A DNA stretch of 64,000 nt. Source: Leptasterias polaris (taxonomy: Eukaryota; Echinodermata; Asteroidea; Forcipulatida; Asteriidae). Below the pieces are notes generated by a model. That model did not search any database. It had not been told where the DNA came from and saw only the letters and a list, made by a program, of their open reading frames with translations. The DNA is taken from positions 124,001 through 188,000 of the forward strand of contig JAZGTN010000024.1 of NCBI GenBank assembly GCA_037783415.1, in the 5' to 3' direction. A program made the translations under genes and the position numbers. Below, piece by piece: positions 1 to 13,844 of this stretch (position 1 is the first letter of the stretch; the number at the start of each line of letters is the position of its first letter).

Positions 1-1161
1 TCATTATTTTAAGTTCTCTATGAACACCTCATAGATACAGTATATAATTATAACAGGAATTTTGCTTTACATTGCATCAGGTTGAGGGAATAAATTTTTC
101 ATTCGAATTTGTGTCATGCAAAAAGGAAATTCAACATATACAAGTACATAATTTACTAACATTCAACATACAAACAAACTTGATACACTACACAGTAAAT
201 ATGTCTACTTTTAACACTTAATCAAATTAAGAATGTGTTAATTAATTAAGTTCAATGAAGTCTATAGTCTTTGGTGCATTACTTAGACCAGAGGTAAATG
301 CCCGACTGTTGTATTGAAACGCTCTTTAATAATGAGGTGTTATTCACTCTTCGGCAACGACACACACAATCAGCAAGGGACACCTTATAGTATACTAGGC
401 CTATGTGTCATACAAATATGCAGTACACTTATAGTTTAGAAGCATAAGAAGTCAAAGGCAGAAATAATTCAAGTTTACATGGACGAGTGAACTCATTCAA
501 GCTGCTGTTGTGACCAGACATTAATCTTCACGGGCAGGCCTCCATGACAATACAAAATTCAACGACCTAGTTCAATAAGGAGGAGGCACTATTTTAGTTT
601 CTTGTTTGATGGAACACACTGCTGGGCGCCTCCATTTTATTGTTCACACTCATTCCTCGTAAACAACACACACTAGGGTTTCACGACTTAAAGTCGAAAA
701 GCTTCACACAAAACCATGACCTATGACTGAGTGACTGCCACCGTGGCTTAAACTTGAGGCAATGCCAATTGGATATTTATTTATATGTACAATCATGCAA
801 AGCCCCCAAATAATCCAGCACACATGTCGTATCATCAAAACACATTTTTTCTCATTCATGAAGGAACAGTACCATCAGGGGAGTCTGGAAACGGTTGGCT
901 CTCGCCATATTCCCGCCCGCAACACCATGCCGCCAATTCCCCAATTAATCATGGACACACCACACACTCAACTCAACATGCTCAACGTGATTGTGTGCAA
1001 TTGTTTACGATAGCAACTATTCATATAGAGCCTCACTCCTATCTTTTTAATACCATGCACCCAGCTCTCTAAGCCCCGAACTCTAAATTTACCCGAACAA
1101 ATTACAACAGCTAACGAGTTGGTAATCATATAGGTACATTTTAATCGAAAACATGACTTAC
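1..1161. other. No recognisable gene; left-edge non-coding DNA
   Basis: Short open frames at 762-1072 have no recognisable domain, and I see no splice structure around them. If the ATG-donor junction at 1161/1162 is real, this stretch is the first intron of a minus-strand gene running off the left edge. A TAGGCCTA word sits at 396-403. Confidence 0.5.
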
Positions 1162-1164
1162 CAT
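1162..1164 (-). other. Candidate start-codon exon (ATG followed by GTAAGT donor)
   Basis: On the minus strand the sequence reads TTCAAAATG then GTAAGT, a perfect donor directly after an ATG. Calmodulin in this window has the same design (AAAAATG then GTGAGT at 7232), and ATG-only first coding exons are typical of calmodulin-family genes. The upstream sequence is promoter-like, with a TATAAA on the same strand 260 bp away. No second exon such as an EF-hand start is visible in the remaining 1.16 kb, so the product is unknown. A paralogous calmodulin-like gene or a chance match are both possible. Confidence 0.3.
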
Positions 1165-1423
1165 TTTGAAGTATGAGGGATTTAGGGCGTTGTGCGAGTC
1201 AACAGGTTGCTGGGTAGAAAGAGTGTGTCTCTAGCGAACAGACCCCTCGATGCGTGTCACTGGCCTCGCCAACAGGGGAAAAAAATGCGCACTGCGCATT
1301 TTAAGATTACCCCCATCTGTCTGGCACTCCACCGTCTTCTACGTTGCCAATTAAAGGACTAAGTTAGGGGTACCAGACTCAATTAACATCAATATTCATG
1401 ACTTCAAACAATCGGAGATGGCA

Positions 1424-1429
1424 TTTATA
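1424..1429 (-). promoter_or_regulatory. TATA-like box upstream of the candidate ATG exon
   Basis: TATAAA reads on the minus strand about 260 bp before the ATG at 1164. It would fit a start site near 1395 with a 5' UTR of about 230 bases. It is meaningful only if the candidate exon is real. Confidence 0.22.
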
Positions 1430-2435
1430 AGAGCCATTTTTCACATGTACTTTGCACCGTTCGTTATTGAACGGCCTTTTACCGGCATAACGTGAACTGC
1501 GAAGCATGCAATCGCGCGTGGACCTACCATTTGAAAATGAACTGAACTTTTGCATTTGTTAAATGTCCCTTCATATAGTTCCTTATCACTTGCATAGTTG
1601 CAAATCATGATAGCAATGAAAATACCATATGATCACACAACGCATAATTATGAATAATTGATTCTGAAACTTAGAATGCAAGCGCTCTTATATAGTCCAG
1701 ACAATTATTAATATGCCCATTTGGAAGTTTCATTCTCGCTCATTATACACATCGTAAGTTTGTTGTATTCCACCATTTCTATACAAAATGATCGCATCAT
1801 GCAAGGCTAACTAGACTATAAAAAGGGGCATTAGGTCTCGCCCCTTTATTTCCACGTTTACGTTTTTGCACAAATAAAATGAATGTTATGTTATACCAAT
1901 TTGTTATGCAAAATTGAAGGAAAAACCGAGTGAAAACAGTAACACTGAGTACTCTCACACAAAATATTAGGCAGCAAAATCATTTGATTTACCAATATTT
2001 TTATTCAAAATGCAGGCACAGACAAATCATTCTATGAAGGCACTTTTACAAAACTGGTAAAAAGGGAGATGTTTGTGAAAAGCTACAAAAATGTAAACAG
2101 CAGAGGTGAGACGACGCCAAGCTGGGTCTATTTAGAAACCAAAGAAATTATAAAAATACTATTACCACCCCCCCCCCCCTCTCCGCTTTTTGTGCAAAAT
2201 AAAGGAAACAACAGATGGGTTGTGTTTTTTATCAGGCACGATCTGCTCTGATGTGTTGAAATAAGTACCAAAATAAATAATTGATTCCTTAATTATTGAA
2301 AGCACTACTGAACCCCAAAAATACAATTACGTCCGGCTTAATATAAAAGAAAATACCAAAAATATATATATAACATTCCTTAACACCGACGTCATCGCTT
2401 GCACCATTAATTAGTCCATTTATCGTTTGATATTT
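1430..2435. other. Non-coding DNA between candidate promoter and 77-bp array
   Basis: There is no gene. A run of 12 C lies at 2168-2179. A minus-strand AATAAA at 2000-2005 could serve as a distal calmodulin polyadenylation signal, but it is 1.5 kb beyond the stop codon and nothing else supports it. Confidence 0.4.
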
Positions 2436-2820
2436 AATTGACGACAGTTTACCAGCCTAATGAGCCAAGTCAGTTGACTAGTATTGATAACAATCAGTTT
2501 TCTTTTATCTTTTATTGACGACAGTTTACCAGACTAAAGAGCCAAGTCAGTTGACTAGTATTGATAACAATCAGTTTTCTTTTATCTTTAATTGACGACA
2601 GTTTACCAGCCTAATGAGCCAAGTCAGTTGACTAGTATTGATAACAATCAGTTTTCTTTTATCTTTAATTGACGACAGTTTACCAGCCTAATGAGCCAAG
2701 TCAGTTGACTAGTATTGATAACAATCAGTTTTCTTTTATCTTTAATTGACGACAGTTTACCAGCCTAATGAGCCAAGTCAGTTGACTAGTATTGATAACA
2801 ATCAGTTTTCTTTTATCTTG
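2436..2820. repeat. Minisatellite: five tandem copies of a 77-bp unit
   Basis: The word ACGACAGTTTACCAG recurs at 2441, 2518, 2595, 2672 and 2749, exactly 77 bp apart each time. The last three copies are almost identical and the second differs at a few sites (for example GACTAAAGAG against GCCTAATGAG). The array lies 670 bp beyond the calmodulin stop codon, so it may fall inside a long 3' UTR or just past it. Confidence 0.95.
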
Positions 2821-3488
2821 CTTATCGGACCAAAATCGGCACTCAATCTCTTGTAATGTAAGCATGGCAGAACGGCTGTCGACAAGCCCAATGACTTTAC
2901 TGTAAATTAAAGCTAACTCCTAAGCAGAAAACGGTTACCAATGAAAATGTCATTTTGTTGTTATTTGTTTCTCGCTTATTTTTTTCATTTTTCTTTCAAA
3001 CGAACTTGTTCAAACGAAAACTTCCATTTTGTCTGCGTATGTCTGTGGAATTTTGATCTTTGAACAAAGAAAAGCATTCCTTGTGAAAATCTCCTGTCAT
3101 ATTTGTGCTCATAATCCTTAAAACGGCAAATAATTGTTACATCACGCTCTTACTTATTACGTTAACCTATGATGCGGAATTCTAGAGAAGTTATCTGCAA
3201 AAAAACGTTGATCGCCAATCGGAAAACTTCTACAAACCACAAGCACTTTCTACAAACCACAAGAACTTTGTTGTTTTGTTGTTAAAACATTAACTGGTCG
3301 ATGGATAACCTTGCGTAGACTGCCATCTAGTTTTAAAATTAGCGTCAACCCTGCATCTATTACATGAATGTACACATACTACAAAGAGCCACATTGCTGG
3401 AAATAACATTTTGGCTTCAGTACAAAAAGAAGGTCTTCATGGTCAACATGCTGGCAGGACATAGTGACGTTTTTTGTTTGTTAAAAAA

Positions 3489-7235
<3,747 letters not shown>

Positions 7236-7344
7236 TTTTGAACTTGTGAGCCTCCTCGAGTATGTGCAGCGTTCACAAGAATCAACAGGTTACTATTATA
7301 ACATGAGCCACAGGCAAAATACCACCAACCTGTGACGTGTCCTC

Positions 7345-7365
7345 TGACGTCACATTACTCATTGG
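7345..7365 (-). promoter_or_regulatory. CRE (TGACGTCA) and CCAAT box upstream of calmodulin
   Basis: A perfect palindromic TGACGTCA at 7345-7352 lies 110 bp upstream of the calmodulin ATG. CCAAT reads on the minus strand at 7361-7365. CREB/ATF sites plus CCAAT are common in proximal promoters. There is no convincing TATA box nearby; a TATA-like CATAAAAA is at 7493-7500. Function is inferred from motif and position only. Confidence 0.5.
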
Positions 7366-7499
7366 TCCTTGTGCAGCCTGCCTGCCATACCATCATGCAT
7401 CAAAACGGCGCAATGCGCATTTCCTTTCCAAATAATGTTCACGGTCGGTTGGGCATGATCTAGTTATCTTTAGAAACATAATGGGTTGGGTATTTTTAT

Positions 7500-9233
7500 G
7501 GACTCGCTCACTGCGCAGTAACAACGATCACTTTTGTTATGCGTCAGTGCGTCAGTGCGTCACCATTGAAGGTTATAGCATGGAGTAGCGGCAATGTAGC
7601 ATTCCAAAGTTCCCTCAATGGGTGCGTTCGATTAGCTTCCCCGGGTCGACCCAGGTCTGACCCAGTTCGATTAGCTCTGACGTCATTGTTGTGGCTCACC
7701 CGGGTCCGATCCAAGTTCCCTGCTTGTGGAGCGGGTTACTTGGGGCTGACCCTGGTTCATGACGTCACGACAACAAACTTTCTCAATGGCCACCATTTTG
7801 TTTGTAAATCAGCGGGACATTTTCAGGAAGTTTGACACACATTTTCACCTTTAATTTAAAAGCAGCGTTTTTGTGAGCAATAAGTTTTTTAATTTGAAGC
7901 CGGGTACTTTTGTATCACTGTGGTCTTGTAAAATTATTTAACGTTACAGTTTTTACCTTGAGAATAATTATTTTACGATCTTTTCGTGAATCCACGAAAA
8001 GTGTCGGACGTAATGCACACAAAGAAACTAGTTCCGGTTGGCTGTCCCAAGATGCATCGGTGTGAATGTTGGGGGAAGTTGGCGTTCGATAACCCGGATG
8101 AGCACACCGAGCACTTCCCGCTCCCTCCCCAGCCTGATTTTGCTTTAATTGAAATGTTTTGGGGTGTTTTTCTGTTGTATCATTAGTTGATTGACAATAA
8201 AAGTACAAAATAATACCTTTACGGCGAATTAACGTTGTATACCTTCACAGCTATAGCCAAACAGCAGCAATTGCACGGCGGGGGGGGGGGGGGGGGGGGG
8301 GTGCAAGTGAAAAGATGAGTAGAAGAAAAACATTGCCGGGGCAATCAAATCAGGGGGCATCAATGTATCAAAACGTCACCACATGATTGTTACCCCCAGT
8401 TACTTTATGATTGGAGAACTTATAATGACTATAGGAAAACTTAAAAAATTGCCGAGGCCAAAATTGTCCATGTAATGCTGTAGTTTAACTGAGGCCTTCA
8501 TTTTATCTGCTAGGCTGTCCAATGCCAAAAACTGCTTTAAGTTTACCAATATAATTGTATTATTGTTACAAAAGGATGGTCCAACGTTAAATTTCAGATC
8601 ACACGATCCTCCCTAAAGTCGGGATGGCGGGAGGGGAACGAATATGACACAGTAAGTATGATTCCCAATAGGCAATCTCACATGATGGTCATGACCACTG
8701 AGTATTAATCCTAACCCAGAAAGTACTATTTAGCATTTCACTCATATTGGTTTACATGCTTATTTAGTACGGCAACGGCGTGCGTGTCAAAGAACTTGCA
8801 CACTAAAAATCACACTAACAAGACAAATAATTTCAAACCGTTTTTCACATAACATAAGATCCGGCGAATGTTTTGCCCCTTTAGGTTTTAATTGAACTGT
8901 CTTTTAAATATGCACATTCCAAATGCAGTAATGGTGTCATCTGTCCATGGTTTCATCTGTAATTGTCAGTAAAATGTTTTTAATTTTGTGAGTCCCTTAG
9001 TTTCTGCCAAAGCCTTGTCGAGTTGTTTGTATTTTATCAATTTGATGTCTTCGTGAGAGCCCCAAGCTGGGTGCTGAACGGGTCACCCTCAAGATTGTTT
9101 ATGGTTAAAACAAATGCAACAAGGCTGAACGAAAGACAAATTCCGTTTTCATAAAGAACCAAGCACCCCGGCGCGGTGTTAATGAAGAAACGCTTTCAAA
9201 AATACATGCCGAAAATTTATATTACAGCAGAGC
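7500..9233. other. Gene-poor repeat DNA upstream of calmodulin
   Basis: The frames at 7539-7835 and 7986-8186 have no recognisable domain. The stretch 7620-7760 is GC-rich with direct copies of GTTCGATTAGCT, like the end of a transposon, but I could not find a matching far end. A 22-nt G run occupies 8280-8301. Confidence 0.45.
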
Positions 9234-9887
9234 TGAGATCAGTGGATTGATTTTTAAAGCACGCCCTCTTGGTCAACGGGCCTCTCGGTCGATTTGCAAA
9301 CAAAATGGACACGGTCTCGTCAGTATATAGCACTGATCTCTATATACTGACTAAGGCCGTGTCCGAATTGGCGGCTACAGCTACGGCTACGGCTAGATTT
9401 CCGCGTCATCGTGCACTGAAGTATAGGACGTCCTTAGCAACACCCTTAGCAACAGCCGTAGCCGTAGCTGTAGCCGCCAATTCGGATACGGCCTACGTAT
9501 TATAGAGATCAGTGGGTCTACGCAGCACATAAACGAAGACCAGTGTCACGTGTTGTGTGTAGTCGTCACGTGAAGTGGTTGTTTATACTATGCTGTCACG
9601 AGTCGTCCGAGGGCGGGCGGCATAGCATTTGATCATAGAGCAAGCTAGTCTTGGTGCAAGACGTCCCTGTTCTGTATTTCCACGATCCGCCCCATTACAA
9701 ATTGCCGCCAATAGAGGGCGCTATCATTCCACGAACCGCTATCACAGGAACGTCTTGGGAATCTCGTCAAACTGCCTGGAAAATTCCAGGGACATTCCGC
9801 TGTGACGTAGAAATTTGCATAATTCTTTGCAAGAAAGAAATCACGTGATCAGTCTAGTACCTGCCGCGTTTGTGAACCACTGATCTC
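9234..9887. repeat. Outer inverted repeat enclosing a palindromic element
   Basis: GAGATCAGTGG at 9234-9244 is matched by its inverse CCACTGATCTC at 9877-9887. The same word occurs inverted again at 9331-9345 and 9501-9514. The pattern suggests an older element whose end sequence was reused or duplicated by an inner one. Confidence 0.5.
9331..9514. mobile_element. Palindromic miniature inverted-repeat element (MITE)
   Basis: The left arm starting AAGGCCGTGTCCGAATTGG (9354-9395) is matched by an inverted right arm ending TTCGGATACGGCCT (9454-9494), about 41 bp with few mismatches. Outside these, CACTGATCTCTATA and TATAGAGATCAGTG form a second pair. There is no coding capacity. A clear target duplication is not visible. 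Confidence 0.8.
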
Positions 9888-11653
9888 TATTATTGTACTG
9901 TGGCTGCACATGGAATCGTGTGTGGGGAAAATGAATGGAACTTGTCGCCGTCAATCGACACCCGCGTGTGTACGTAGTAACCATAGAGCTATTATTTTAT
10001 GGTAGTAACTAGTATTTTGCTGTCGTTTGCGTAATGGCGGAGCGTGCCGTAAAAGTTGACAGTTAAAGTAATAGAAAGTTATAGTATAGTAATATTCTTG
10101 ATAGTATAACCTTACATGAAATATCGTTCTTATTTTTAACTGTATTTGTGTATACTTGGGTGGTGATGATTTTAAAACTACAAAATGACTAAGTGTGAAC
10201 AGGTTTTTTGTGTTTGGATCTGTATTAATAAAATAAATAAATAAAAACAACTGTGCATTTCATTCATTGAGTAGTTACCTGTCATTGCAAAATTGTAAAC
10301 ATTAACCCGAACCTATGGTGTTCCATATGTGCCACTCCTTTCTGTCGCCTTTTCCATTTTGTCCGTCGCCTTTTCAATTTTGTCTGTCGCCTTTTGACTT
10401 TTCAATTTTGTCTGTCGCCTTTTCAATTTTTTCTGTCGCCTTTTCAATTTTGTCCGTCGCCTTTTAAATTTTTTCCCTCGCCTTTTAAATTTTTCCGTCG
10501 CCTTTTCAATTTCAGAATCATGTGATAGTCACCTGGTAGTCACGTGGAAAAACCCAGAGACAAAAATGAAAAGGCGACGGAAAAAATTGAAAAGGCGACG
10601 GACAAAATTGAAAAGGCGAAGGAAAAAATTGAAAAGGCAACCGACAAAATTGAAAAGGCGAAGGAAAAAATTGAAAAGGCGACGGACAAAATTGAAAAGG
10701 CGACAGACAAAATTGAAAAGGCGACGGACAAAATTGAAAAGGCGACGGACAAAATTGAAAAGGCGACGGACAAAATTGAAAAGGCGAAGGAAAAAATTGA
10801 AAAGGCGACGGAAAAAATTGAAAAGGCGACGGACAAAATTGAAAAGGCGACGGACAAAATTGAAAAGGCGACGGACAAAATTGAAAAGGCGACGGAAAGG
10901 AGTGGCACATATGGAACACCATACGAACCCCTAAGCATTTCTACTTGACAGCTTCCTCAACCTTTTCAATTTTGTCCGTCGCCTTTTCAATTTTGATACT
11001 CCAACATTGAGTGTGTACTTAAGGGAAATGTGAATTTTGATTATTTGAGGCAGACAGTACCAATATTGTGAAACAGATGGTTCGATCACCTCGCCGACAA
11101 TCTAACTTAAATCTTTGATGAAGCCCTTTTCTTGGCTTTCGTTAGTAAGGTGGCGTAACTCTTACAGGTTACTAGCTGCCGGTTACAAACTATACACCAT
11201 CCGCCCTTTTTCGTACGGTGTGATGAGTATCGCGAGGCCATTATTCGCCAGCAAAGTTAGCCGTCATAATTGCAAAAAATCACGAAAGAGGCCGACCGTC
11301 CTAGCTACACAGAACAGCACACAGTGTGTCAGTCAGTATAGTAGACCATACAATTTCGTCTGCTACATTTTACAGCAGCTGACATGACGTGACCAGTCTG
11401 TTGTGGTCGTTATGCGGCTTAAAATTTGTGTTCGTACGCTTGCGTATTGCCGTTGTGACCTCAATGTGAATATGCAGATATAGGTCACAGCGATTGTATC
11501 ACGTGATACTCGACGAGATTCCCAAGACGTTCCTGTGATAGCGGTTCGTGGGTGATAGCGGGTTCGTGGAATGATAGCGCCCTCTATTGGCGGCAATTTG
11601 TAATGGGGCGGATCGTGGAAATACAGAACAGGGACGTCTTGCACCAAGACTAG
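9645..11653. mobile_element. 2-kb element with 125-140 bp terminal inverted repeats
   Basis: The left arm 9645-9768 reappears inverted at 11512-11653 with very high identity, both beginning CTAGTCTTGGTGCAAGACG at the outer end. The right arm carries an extra 18-bp duplication of the segment around GATAGCGGGTTCGTGG. Weaker similarity extends inward (CGCTGTGAC...TGCATA). The interior holds the palindromic minisatellite and no recognisable transposase, so this would be a non-autonomous or foldback element. The left arm also overlaps the outer inverted repeat that ends at 9887. Confidence 0.75.
10309..10945. repeat. Palindromic 21-bp minisatellite bounded by inverted repeats
   Basis: The left part (10344-10512) is an array of GTCGCCTTTTCAATTTT. 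The right part (10566-10905) is the same unit in the opposite orientation, AAAATTGAAAAGGCGAC, with 21-bp period. Both are framed by TGGTGTTCCATATGTGCCAC and its inverse. The unit length is a multiple of three and lacks stops, so several frames on both strands stay open for over 120 codons (KIEKATD-type repeats). These frames are a by-product of the repeat. The boundaries look like a transposon with an expanded interior. Confidence 0.9.
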
Positions 11654-12421
11654 GACACACTGTGTGTTGTTGATGACCTGGTAACCAGTTCTCATTGTTT
11701 TTGAAGGTAAGAAAGTCAATTAACAGACTCGATTTATTGAACTCAATGAATGGATTTGATCAATCGTTTGTGTTTGTTTATCTCGTAAATAATTCCATTG
11801 TTTGTGCTTTTGCAAAATTCTCTACCATTTGCCCCATCGTCATCGTGTGCTTCATTAATCCATGGAGGTAGAAAATAAACATTGCTTTATGTTCTTAGGG
11901 GGTCCGTACTCGACAAATGTTTTTGTAGTTGTTTTGCTTTGTATTGTATAAATTTAATTACTTATTCTTTGCCTATAAATAGTCGTTATATAATGCTTAT
12001 GTTCCATTGTTTTGTTTTTGTGTGTGTATGGATTGGAAATGAAGTAAAATTGAATGATTACACCTTTATTTGAGAGAGGGAGAGTGCCAAACAAAACAAA
12101 ACGATGGACTCCCCTCCTGGCAGTGGCACATTTGACATTTGGGGCCCAAGTCCAACTTGGGCAATGGGGGCCCGAGCCTGCCTTCTACACCTCAGATTAG
12201 AGATAATGCCTTTTCCGAAGTTAAGTACCATATTCTGTGCATACACCCAGGGCATGCCAACATGGAAGATGATTGATACATATTGCACATACTCAAATTG
12301 ACCCAAAATATGAAAACATTCATTGTAACAGTACACTAACTAGAATTCGTTCTGCTAAATTGTCTCGATGCCCAATCCCCCACCAATACTTTACAAAGTA
12401 CTTTCCTTATGTACGAAAGTT
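11654..12421. other. Non-coding DNA; no gene recognised
   Basis: The open frame at 12104-12301 has no recognisable domain. CCATGGAGGTAGAA at 11862-11875 is a half-copy of the small palindrome seen complete at 27685. Confidence 0.4.
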
Positions 12422-12439
12422 ACCCCCCCCCCCCCCCCT

Positions 12440-12565
12440 ACTCCTAGAACTGTATGAGGTTTGTTCCCGCTATCAGGGAGATGATGATACTGATAGCGAA
12501 ATGAACTCGGTCATACCATGGAGGTACTACTGCTACCTCCATGGTCATACAATAGTTCTAGGAGT
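12440..12565. mobile_element. Small inverted-repeat element with a central perfect hairpin
   Basis: ACTCCTAGAACTGTATGA at the left is matched by an inverted, slightly diverged TCATACAATAGTTCTAGGAGT at the right, and both sides abut C runs. The centre (12515-12545) is a hairpin with arms ACCATGGAGGTA and TACCTCCATGGT. It is non-coding. Confidence 0.65.
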
Positions 12566-12839
12566 ACCACCCCCCCCTAAAATCCTCTGAAGAATTTTTG
12601 AGTTTCCGAGCACACAGTGAAGACACAATAGGGGGGAAAGGTAATATCTGCCCCATAACGAACATCAAAGGAAACCATGGACTGGCTTCAACCTTCCCGA
12701 AGTGGACACAAACAAAATTGATGTGTATCCTTGGATAATGATCTTATTTATTATAAACTAAAATTGTCTTACCATCTTTCTAAAGCAGTACAGATTCAAA
12801 CTTTCCATCAGAGACGATACATCCTGTAAGTGTGAAACC

Positions 12840-12924
12840 ATGAGGACATCAATTTGCTGGTGTTGTGTCTTGTTTTTGGTCTCTCATAGATCAGCATTCT
12901 TGTTGGAAATGTGCAGGCAGGTCA
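12840..12924 (+). CDS. SIAE: SIAE candidate signal-peptide exon
   Basis: An ATG opens MRTSICWCCVLFLVSH, a good signal-peptide core, and a GTGAAG donor after 12924 gives the phase 1 required by the next exon (A + AA = Lys). SIAE is a secreted or lysosomal enzyme and needs such a leader. The donor is imperfect; a nearby CAG|GTCAGT is stronger but has the wrong phase. Other upstream exons cannot be excluded. Confidence 0.35.
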
Positions 12925-13697
12925 GTGAAGTTGAACCTATTTTAAGTCAATAGACATATATTTAGTAAATGGAAATAGCAAAAGAACTGGCTAATCCTAT
13001 TATAGTTTTAAAAGGTATTAAAACTGGTCAAATTGTTAGTATTTTCAATAACACAAACTTACAATGATGATAATGGAACATTTCTGTAAAGCATTTGTGA
13101 TTCTTTGGATTCTTTGAAAGTTCTTTGGATTGCAGAATTTAAGTTTAAAGTATGATCTCATCTGTCACGTTGCTAGCCTTTTGTTTTTGGTCCTCCTGAC
13201 ACTACCATAACTAATAGGCCCAGGGATCAGGATCTCTTACAAATGAGATGTAGGAGTGGGAAGCCGGGCTAGAACACATGTAGGTAGTCCACGAAAGAGA
13301 TCTATGTAGGACTTGACTTAAGCTTATCACAAAGATCCATGCAAGCAGACTCAAAGTTCGTCAGTCAGTCACAGCCACTATGAACTCGCTGTCAAAAAGC
13401 TTGTACTTAGACAACCCTAGCATGGTCAAACCTGAGGAGGTTGACAACATCTGAAGCTAGCCATGGACAAAACTGCATTAACAACAGAGGACACTTCTAT
13501 GAATTTATCAGAAAAGAGTTGAGGTTTGTCCTGTTGATTCTGGTTCATGGCCAGCACCTCTGCTTATCACCGGGCTTCTAAGCATCCTTCCAGACTCTCT
13601 TAATTTCAGTGGACTGAAAACTTAGTCATTTCACTGTACCCAGAGATCAATCTCTTATGCTAATCATTGCTATCATTAACTTCTGGTTTATTTGCAG

Positions 13698-13844
13698 AAA
13701 CTTGTTCACTAGCCTCCTATTACAGCAGTCACATGGTTTTACAGCAGCAGCCACATAATGCAATTCTGTGGGGTAATACCGATATCAAAACTATAGTGGA
13801 AGTCAGAGTTCAGGACAAGATGTACAAAGCTCAAGTTGAATTCA
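13698..13844 (+). CDS. SIAE: SIAE exon: N-terminal beta domain
   Basis: Encodes TCSLASYYSSHMVLQQQPH and an ILWG motif, matching the start of the mature enzyme. Phase 2 acceptor TTTGCAG; phase 1 donor GTAAGT. Confidence 0.85.

Noticed and set aside
2436..2820. CRISPR-like array
   Set aside because: Whole 77-bp units are repeated without unique spacers, and the context is an animal genome.
10544..10948. 134-residue coiled-coil-like protein with KIEKATD repeats
   Set aside because: Both strands and several frames are equally open because the DNA is a stop-free 21-bp array. There is no promoter, splice or non-repeat domain.
9651..11719. A shared peptide (VQDVPVLYFHDPPHYKLP) in two frames, plus at 9651 and minus at 11719, as a duplicated gene
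   Set aside because: The frames lie wholly in the inverted arms of one element. The similarity comes from DNA duplication, and third positions are no more variable than the others.
13667..13697. SIAE start at the ATG at 13667
   Set aside because: This ATG lies in the intron upstream of a good TTTGCAG acceptor, and the peptide it would add is not a convincing leader. The exon start at 13698 fits the family.
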